DNA from: Gemmatimonadota bacterium
GTDB taxonomy: Bacteria > Gemmatimonadota > Gemmatimonadetes > Longimicrobiales > Longimicrobiaceae
DNA: 5,297 nt
Assembly: GCA_019240375.1 (NCBI GenBank)
Contig: JAFAYN010000312.1
Span: 1 to 5,297, forward strand
Direction of reading: 5' to 3'
The first letter of the stretch is position 1, and every line of letters begins with the position of its first letter. Positions 1-5,297 of this stretch are shown here, piece by piece. Under the pieces are notes generated by a model. It had not been told where the DNA came from. It did not search any database and worked only from the letters and a program-made list of their open reading frames with translations. Both the position numbers and the translations under genes were made by a program.

Positions 1-2
1 GG

Positions 3-203
3 CAGCCCCGCCCAGGCGAAGCCCGTCCGCAGCGCGGCGTGCCGCGCCACCACCCCGCGCCACGCCCGCTCCAGCGCGTCCGCGTCGAGCCGGCCCTCCA
101 GCACGAAGCCGAGCTGCCCCACGTACACCCCCGAGTCCGGCGCGTACTGGGAGTGGAAGAGCATCCCCTCGTGCATGGGGGTCAGGGGGTACACGTCCTC
201 GAT
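3..203 (-). other. N-terminal part of condensation domain C2 (probable D-donor type), truncated by the window
   Basis: Residues 1699-1765 begin a further condensation domain: IEDVYPLTPMHEGMLFH (1699-1715), followed by the usual first strand and helix ending near HAALRTGF. The YPLTPMxxGMLFH opening is characteristic of C domains that follow an E domain and accept a D-configured donor (DCL class). The preceding linker contains YTPSDFP (1674-1680), the common E-to-C connector. His replaces the frequent Gln in PMQ; this variant occurs in the family and is not alarming. The catalytic HHxxxDG motif lies beyond base 1, so activity and class cannot be confirmed. Its presence shows that at least one more module follows on the same polypeptide. 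Confidence 0.88.
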
Positions 204-3200
204 CCCCCGCTCCCGCCCCAGCAGCCGGTCCAGCGCCGCCTGGTCGAGCCCCGCCCAGGGGAAGTCGCTGGGGGTGTAGCCGCCCGCCTCCGCGCCACGG
301 CAGTGGGCGACCAGCGCCCGCAGCTCCTCGGCGTACCCGTCGGCCAGCCGCCGCACCGTTTCCGGCCGGAGCGCCGCGCCGAAGCCGAACGAGATCCCCA
401 GCCGTCCGCCGCTCACCACCGCGTTCACCTCCAGGCGGTGGGTACGGGCGCGCCGCGGGTCCTGGTTCGCGCCCGGGGACTCCGGTGCGAAGCGGAAGAA
501 GGTGTCCCCCGAGATCGTCTGGTCGACCTGCCCCAGGTAGTTGAACGCCACCTCGGCCCGCGGCGCGGCGGCCAGCTCCGCGGCGAACTCGCCGCCGCCC
601 CAGCGCAGGAGCCCATAGCCTAGGCCCCGCCGCGGCACCGCGCGCAGCTGCTCCTTGACCGCCTTCAGCGCCTCGCCCGGCCCTCCTTCGCCGGGAAGCT
701 CCAGCACCACGGGGTACATGGAGGTGAACCACCCCACCGTGCGCGACAGGTCCACCCCCTCGAAGGGCTCCTCCTCGCGGCCGTGCCCCTCCAGCTCCAC
801 CCTCACCCGCCGGTCCCCGGTCCAGCGCGCCAGCGTCCGCGTCAGCGCGCAGAGCAGCACCTCGTCGATGCGCGTGCGGTACGCCGCGGGGACCTCCCGG
901 AGCAGCGCCTCGGTCTCGTCGGCTTCGAGCTGCACGACCGTGCTCCTCGACCGGCCGGCGGCGTCCTCCCCATCCGGGTCGTCCAGCGGGAGCGCCGCCG
1001 CGCGCAGACGCGCCTGCGCCGTCCAGTAGGGGGCCTCCGCCACCGTTTCCGGCGCGCCGGCGTGCTCCGCCAGCCGCTCGGCCCACGCCTTCCACGAGGT
1101 GGTCTTTTCCGGGAGCCGCACCGGCTCTCCGCGCTCCGCCTGCGCGAGGGCGCTTTCCAGGTCTTCCAGCAGGATCCGCCAGCTCACCCCGTCCACCACC
1201 AGGTGGTGCAGCACCAGGAGGAGCCGCCCCGGCCCGCCGTCGCACTCGCGGAAGAGCGCCACCCGGAGCACGGGCCCGTCTGCCAGCTCCAGGCTGGCCT
1301 GCACCTGGTCCGCAGCCGCGGAGAGCGCCTGGCCGAACGCCTCCCCGCCCAGCCGCGACAGGTCGACCTGCACCAGCGGCGCCGCCCCCCCGACCGGGGC
1401 GTGCGCCTGGGTCCACCCGTCCGCCCCGCGCCGGAAGCGCAAGCGCAGCGCGTCGTGGTGCGCGACCAGCGCAGCGAACGCCCGCGCCGTCGCGCGCGAG
1501 TCCAGGGCCCGCGGCGGGACGAGGAGGAGCGACTGGTTGTAGTGGTGCGGGGCCGTCGTCTCGTGCGCGAAGAAGAAGCGCTGGATCGGGGTCAGCGGCG
1601 CCGTCCCGCTCACCGCATCCTGCTCCGCCAGGACCGGCGCGGCGGTCCCCGCCACCCGCGCCAGCTCGGCGACGGTGGGGTGCTCGAAGAGCTGCCGCGG
1701 GAGGAGCTGCAATCCCACCCGCCGGGCCGCCGTGGCGACCCGGATGGCGAGGATCGAGTCGCCGCCCAGCTCGAAGAAGCGCTCGTGGATCCCCACCCGC
1801 TCCACCCCCAGTACCTCGGCCCAGATCCCCGCCAGCGCCTCTTCCGCGGAAGTCCGCGGCGGGGCGATCTCCCGGTCGGAGCCCCGCACCGCCTCCGGTA
1901 CGGGGAGCGCGGCCCGGTCCACCTTGCCGTTGGGGGTGAGCGGGAGCGCGTCCAGCACCACCCAGGCGGAGGGGACCATGTAGACCGGGAGCGACTCGCC
2001 CAGGCGCGCCCGCAGCGCCTCCACGTCCGGGGCGCTCCCGTCGCTCCCGGCCAGGTAGGCGACCAGCCGCCGCTCGCCGGCGGCATCGTCGCGCGCCATC
2101 ACCACGCACTCCCTCACCCCCGGGTCGCGCAGCAGCGCGCTCTCCACCTCGGCGGGCTCGATGCGGAAGCCGCGCACCTTGACCTGGTGGTCGATCCGCC
2201 CCAGGAACTCCAGCTCACCGGAGCCCAGCCAGCGCACCCGGTCGCCGGTGGCGTACATCCGCCCGCCCGCCCCGCCGAACGGGGAGGGGACGAAGCGCTC
2301 CGCGGTCAGCTCCGGGCGCCCCAGGTAGCCGCGCGCCAGCCCCTCGCCGGACAGGAAGAGCGCCCCGGGGACCCCCGCAGGGACCGGGTTCAGCTCCGCG
2401 TCCAGCACGTACGCGCGCGTCCCCGACACCGGCCGCCCGATGGGGACCACCGCCGCTCCCGCCGGGACCCGGGCACAGGTGGAGTACACCGTGTCCTCCG
2501 TGGGGCCGTACAGGTTGCGCAGCCGCACCCCTCCGAGCGCGTGGACCTCCTCCGCAAGGCGCGGCGACAGCGGCTCCCCGGCCAGGTTCACGGCGCGCAC
2601 CCCACGCGGCAGCCCGCCCGCGCGCACCAGCTCGGCCATGGCGGTGGGGACGGTGTTGACCAGCGTGACCCCATCCGCCTCCAGCTCCGGGAGCTCCAAC
2701 GCGCTCCCGGCCAGCACCACGCTCCCGCCCAGGCAGAGCGGGACGAACAGCTCGAAGACGGACAGGTCGAAGCACACCGAGGTGGAGGCGAGGACGCCGG
2801 CCAGCTCCCCCGGGGTGAACTCGTCCTCGGCCCAGCGCACCAGCGCCAGCGCGCTCCCGTGCGTGACCGCCACCCCCTTGGGGCGCCCGGTGGTCCCGGA
2901 GGTGTAGATCACGTACGCCAGCCCCTCGGGCGCGCCGAGCGCGTCCCGGGCGGGCGCGGGGCTCTCGGCGTCGATCCGCTCCCGGTCGCCGTCCACCCGC
3001 AGGAGGGCCGCCCCGGTGCGCGGGAGCCGGTCCGCCAGCGAGTCCTGGGTGACCACCGCCACCGCCCGCGAGTCTTCCAGCATCAGCGCCAGCCGCTCGG
3101 CCGGGTACGCCGGGTCGAGCGGGACGTACGCCGCGCCGGTCTTGAGCACGCCCAGCAGGGCGGCCACCAGCTCCGGGGTGCGCTCCAGGCACACCCCCAC

Positions 3201-5297
3201 CCGCGTTTCCGGGCCCCCGCCCAGGCGGCGCAGGGCGGCCGCCACCCGGTTTGCCCGGGCCTCCAGCTCGGCGTACCCCACCCGCTCCGTCCCCCGCACC
3301 ACCGCCGTGGCGGCGGGGGTGCGCGCCGCCTGAGCCGCGAAGGCAGCGTGCAGGGAGCGGCGCTCGGGCGGGAGCGCCGCCGCGCCCGCCCAGTCTTCCA
3401 GGAGCTGCTGTCGCTCCTCCTCCAGCAGGAGGGGGATCTGCGCGAGCGGCGTTTCCGGCGCGTCGGCGGCCACGTCCAGGAGCATGCGGAAGTGCGCCAG
3501 GAAGCGGTCAGCGGTGGAGGCGTCGAACAGGTCGCTGTTGTACTCCGCCACCGCCGAGGTGACGGTGGTCCCCTCCGCGACCAGCACCGACAGGTCGAAC
3601 TTAGAGGTGCCGCTGTCGCCCGTGGGGACCACCCCGTCCTCCAGCGGGTGCATCGAAAGGCCGGACGAGTCCTCCGGCGGCGGGCCGTGGTCGCCGGGGG
3701 CCTGGATCCCGAGCATCACCTGGATCAGCGGGTTGCGGCTGGGGTCGCGCTCCGGCCGCACCTCGTCCAGGATGAGCTGCAGCGGCAGCTCGACGTGCGC
3801 GTACGCCGCGGCCATCCACGTCTTCACCTGCTCCAGCACCTCGTCGAAGCGGAGACGGGCGGAGGGGCGGGCGCGGACGGGGATGGTGTTGATGAAGAAG
3901 CCGATGAGGCGCTGCGTCTCGGGGCGCTGGCGGTTGGCGGCCAGCGAGCCCATGGCGAAGTCTTCCTGCCCGGTGTAGCGGAAGCAGAGCGCCTGGAAGG
4001 CGGCCACCATCACCAGGTGGAAGGTGGTGCCCCTGCGCTGCGCCAGCGCCCGGATGCGCGCCACCAGCTCCGGCTCCAGCTCGATCCCGCGCAGCCCGCC
4101 GCGGTAGCTCTGCACTGGGGGACGCGGCCGGTCGGTGGGGAGCTCCAGCACCGGGGGGACCCCGCGCAGGCTTTCCCGCCAGAAGGCCAGGTGCTGCTCC
4201 AGGCGCTCGCCCCGGAGCTGCTCGCGCTGCCAGACGGCGTAGTCCGCGTACTGGATGGACAGATCGGGGAGCGGCGACGGCTTGCCGGCCACGAAGGCCT
4301 CGTACAGCACCCCCAGCTCGTAGAAGAAGAGCCCCCCGGACCACCCGTCCACGATGATGTGGTGGGTGGTGACCAGCATGGCGTGCACGTCGGGGGCGAA
4401 GTGGAGGAGCCGCGCCCGCATGACCGGACCGGTGGTCAGGTCCATGGGACGCTTCGCCTCCTCGGCGAGGCTCCTGCGCACGGTGGCCAGGCGCTCCGCC
4501 TCCGGGACGTCGGCGAAGTCCTCCACCGGGAGGGGGACCTCCAGGTGCGGCCGGACGATCTGCACGGGGCCGGATTCGCCCTCCGCGTAGACGGTGCGGA
4601 AGACGTCGTGCCGACGGACGATCTCCGCGAGCGCCCGCTGCGCCGCGGCCACGTCCAGCGGCCCGCGCAGCCAGCTCACCACCGGGACGTTGTACATCGG
4701 GTTGCCGGGCTCCATCCGGTCCAGCACCCACAGGCGCTCCTGGTGGTAGGAGAGCGGGAGCGGCCCGGTGCGCGGCGCCGGCTGGATCGCGGTGACGTGC
4801 TCCGTACGCACGTCGGCCCGGAGGGCGGCGACCCGCTCCGCCATCCCGGCCACCGTCGGGACCCCGAACACGGCGTCCAGCGGGAGGTCGACCCCGAACT
4901 CGGACTGCACCCTCGCGATGAGCTGCGTCGCCAGGAGCGAGTGCCCGCCGAGCGAGAAGAAGTCGTCGTGCGCCCCGATGCTCTCGAAGCCGAGCAGGTC
5001 CCGCCACACCGCCGCCATCCGCTCCTCCACCTCGCCGGAGGGGGCCACGTAGCGGGTCCCCGTCTCCGGCCGCGCCAGCAGCGCCGGGAGCCCGCCGGCG
5101 GCGGGCGGCTCCGGCGCGGCGAGCTGCCGCGGGGCCTCGGGCGCGTCGCCCCGCCCGGCAGCGCGCCCGGCGAGACGGCGGCCACGCCGCCGACGGGGGC
5201 GGCGCTCGGCCCAGTAGGGCTGCCGCTCGAAGGGGTACGTCGGCAGCTCCACCCGCCGCCGCTTCTCCCCCGCCGTGAACCCCGCCCACTCCACCCG
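3..5297 (-). CDS. Hybrid PKS/NRPS megasynthase, internal fragment (post-AT linker - T - C - A - T - E - partial C)
   Basis: One frame runs open through the whole window (1765 codons, no stop), and recognisable domains follow one another in that same frame, so this is one polypeptide missing both ends. Domain order by window residue: PKS post-AT linker 1-29, linker 30-87, carrier T1 88-159, condensation C1 179-625, adenylation 645-1130, carrier T2 1150-1216, epimerization 1234-1668, linker, start of C2 1699-1765. The protein acts in the cytosol as an assembly line: an acyl chain from a PKS module is extended by one amino acid (predicted Ala), which is epimerized to D and handed on. Phosphopantetheine serines (120, 1181), both HHxxxDG histidine motifs and the A-domain ATP motifs are intact. 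Third positions are strongly G/C throughout, with no break in codon use between domains. No start was chosen because the gene begins beyond base 5297; the final two bases (1-2) belong to a split codon. I cannot name the gene or its final product. Confidence 0.97.
294..1598 (-). other. Epimerization domain (L to D conversion)
   Basis: Residues 1234-1668 form a complete epimerization domain, a condensation-fold relative that inverts the alpha carbon of the carrier-bound residue. Family motifs: E1 PLTPIQRFFF (1234-1243); E2 HHLVVDGVSWRIL (1364-1376), with the VSW extension that separates E from C domains; E4 EGHGRE (1503-1508), which holds the Glu implicated in proton transfer; E5 TVGWFTSMYPV (1520-1530); E6 GLGYGLLR around Tyr1561; and E7 FNYLGQVD (1585-1592). 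All key residues look intact. Placed right after T2, it should convert the chain-terminal residue (predicted Ala) to the D form before C2. A second condensation domain was considered and excluded because EGHGRE and FNYLGQ are specific to E domains. Confidence 0.96.
1650..1850 (-). other. Carrier domain T2 (PCP of the epimerizing module)
   Basis: Residues 1150-1216 form a peptidyl carrier domain with the signature ERFFELGGDSILAI (1172-1185) and the phosphopantetheine attachment site at Ser1181 (codon 1757-1755). QLFEHPTVAELA follows in the usual place. The GGDSI form, with Asp before the Ser, is the version typically found in carriers that sit directly upstream of an epimerization domain, in contrast to GGHSL in T1; the neighbouring E domain agrees. 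It receives the aminoacyl adenylate from the A domain, serves as the acceptor for C1, then presents the extended chain to E and finally to C2. Confidence 0.95.
1908..3365 (-). other. Adenylation domain, predicted alanine-activating
   Basis: Residues 645-1130 (about 485) form a complete NRPS adenylation domain, which activates an amino acid with ATP and loads it on T2. Core motifs visible: A1/A2 region LKTGAAYVPLDP; A3 YTSGTTGRPKG (798-808); A4 FDLSVFELF (843-851); A5 NLYGPTED (928-935); A6 GEGLARGYLGRPELTAERF; A7 MYATGDRVRW; A8 GRIDHQVKVRGFRIEPAEVE; A9/A10 ending in TPNGKVDR with Lys1125. Aligning by eye to GrsA, the ten pocket residues are D844, L845, F848, N881, N904, A906, L929, V937, Y938 and K1125, giving DLFNNALVYK. 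From memory this is one position away from DLFNNALTYK, the code reported for the Ala module of microcystin synthetase McyA; I could not check this. The domain call is firm; the Ala specificity is a moderate-confidence prediction. Confidence 0.96.
3423..4763 (-). other. Condensation domain C1 (acyl/polyketide donor to amino acid acceptor)
   Basis: Residues 179-625 (about 447, normal for the family) are a complete condensation domain. Motifs in order: C1 LSYHQERLWVL (182-192); C3 HHIIVDGW (312-319), with the presumed catalytic His313 and structural Asp317; the C4-like YADYAVWQ; C5 IGFFINTIPVR (465-475); and the late RDPSRNPLIQVML segment. It forms the amide bond between the chain on T1 and the aminoacyl group on T2. 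Because a PKS module lies upstream, the donor is inferred to be a polyketide or acyl chain rather than a peptide, so this is a hybrid-type C domain. It lacks the YPLTPMxxGMLFH opening seen in C2, consistent with a donor that is not a D-amino acid. HVELPLQ replaces the commoner HQDxPFE near the C-terminal lobe; I do not think this destroys function. Confidence 0.95.
4821..5036 (-). other. Carrier domain T1 (ACP/PCP, PKS-to-NRPS handoff)
   Basis: Residues 88-159 form a phosphopantetheine carrier domain. The signature is DDFFSLGGHSLLATQL (111-126), with the modification site at Ser120 (codon 4940-4938). It is followed by the usual helix III region, in which FGVDLPLDAVFGVPTVAGMAE (134-154) fits the D-L-P-L-x-x-V-F-x-x-P-T-V pattern. 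The sequence looks more like an NRPS peptidyl carrier than a classical PKS ACP, although it directly follows a PKS post-AT linker; this is known for carriers that feed a condensation domain in hybrid PKS/NRPS lines. Its inferred job is to hold the acyl chain made by the upstream KS-AT and present it to the donor site of C1. The GGHSL form is typical of carriers not followed by an epimerization domain. Confidence 0.93.
5037..5210 (-). other. Arg-rich then Ala/Pro-rich interdomain linker
   Basis: Residues 30-87 join the PKS part to the first carrier. The first part is strikingly basic: ten Arg in residues 32-49, including RRRR at 35-38. The second part (51-75) is rich in Ala and Pro, as expected of a flexible tether, and ends in a RPETGTRYVAP stretch (76-86). 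That stretch resembles the linker that precedes NRPS carrier domains, in which an R-P-x-L-x-x-x-Y-V-A-P pattern is common. No catalytic motif is visible and the length (~58 residues) is too short for a PKS reductive domain. Confidence 0.7.
5211..5297 (-). other. C-terminal end of a PKS acyltransferase region (post-AT linker)
   Basis: Residues 1-29 contain RRRVELPTYPFERQPYW (13-29). This matches the tail that follows the acyltransferase domain in type I modular polyketide synthases, with the usual form R-x-x-L-P-x-Y-P-F-x-R-x-x-Y-W. It wraps back on the KS-AT linker and marks the end of a KS-AT unit. NRPS domains do not carry this motif, so it is direct evidence that the protein upstream of the window is a PKS module. 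The AT active-site GHSxG motif and the substrate-specificity residues lie outside the window, so the extender unit (malonyl, methylmalonyl or other) cannot be told. A carrier domain follows within about 60 residues, leaving no room here for KR, DH or ER domains after the AT. Confidence 0.85.

Noticed and set aside
294..1598. The domain after T2 as an ordinary condensation domain.
   Set aside because: It has HHxxxDGVSW, EGHGRE, TVGWFTxxYPV and FNYLGQVD, which are specific to epimerization domains, and it follows a GGDSI carrier.
4736..5018. An internal translation start at a Met within or after T1 (for example Met94), separating the PKS and NRPS parts into two proteins.
   Set aside because: The open frame is continuous, the candidate Met sits inside the carrier domain fold, and no purine-rich ribosome binding site or stop codon marks a gene boundary.
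5145..5210. A possible frameshift or assembly error in the Arg-rich tract.
   Set aside because: The PKS motif before it and the carrier domain after it are in the same frame with no stop between, so a single indel is excluded. Compensating indels remain possible but are not needed.
3601..5289. A 562-codon open frame on the minus strand, and other long frames on both strands (for example plus 39-623, minus 2215-3192).
   Set aside because: Their translations are low-complexity Arg/Gly/Ala/Pro-rich strings with no domain motifs, and they overlap the megasynthase frame, which carries every recognisable motif. Long spurious frames are expected in DNA this rich in GC because stop codons are rare.
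1..5297. RNA genes, CRISPR arrays, insertion sequences, riboswitches, promoters or terminators.
   Set aside because: No direct-repeat arrays, inverted terminal repeats, tRNA-like arms or hairpin-plus-T-run terminators were seen. The window is fully occupied by coding sequence, leaving no intergenic stretch.

Overview
The window is the inside of one very large gene on the minus strand. Read from base 5297 downwards, a single frame stays open for all 1765 complete codons, with no stop, no believable start and no intergenic gap. It encodes a central piece of a modular assembly-line megasynthase, a hybrid type I polyketide synthase / non-ribosomal peptide synthetase (PKS/NRPS). Residue numbers below count from the codon at 5297-5295; the true N- and C-termini lie outside the window. 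No other gene, RNA gene, repeat array, mobile element, promoter or terminator can be supported.

Layout in the direction of translation (high to low coordinates): (1) the last ~29 residues of a PKS acyltransferase region (post-AT linker, YPFxRxxYW-type motif); (2) a short Arg-, Ala- and Pro-rich linker; (3) a carrier domain, T1, with LGGHS and Ser120; (4) a complete condensation domain, C1, with HHIIVDGW; (5) a complete adenylation domain, A, with all main core motifs and a specificity code that I read as DLFNNALVYK, most like alanine; (6) a second carrier domain, T2, with LGGDS and Ser1181; (7) a complete epimerization domain, E, with HHLVVDGVSW, EGHGRE and FNYLGQ; (8) the first ~65 residues of another condensation domain, C2, cut by the window edge.

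Inferred working: a PKS module loads an acyl chain on T1. C1 joins that chain to the amino acid (predicted Ala) activated by A and held on T2. E epimerizes the new residue to the D form, and C2, presumably of the D-donor/L-acceptor type, passes the chain to the next module on the same protein. The expected product fragment is polyketide-acyl-D-Ala-(next residue). All catalytic motifs that fall inside the window look intact, so this looks like a working line rather than a relic.

Organism: the DNA is extremely GC-rich (by eye well above 70%), with third positions almost all G or C and one megasynthase gene filling the window. This fits a GC-rich secondary-metabolite producer such as a myxobacterium, an actinomycete or a member of Gemmatimonadota (Longimicrobium-like). 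The sequence alone does not decide between them; the RIEPAEVE form of motif A8 and the PKS/NRPS mixing make me lean away from Streptomyces, only weakly. I see no unknown system type here: the interest lies in the PKS-to-NRPS junction and the predicted D-Ala-incorporating module.
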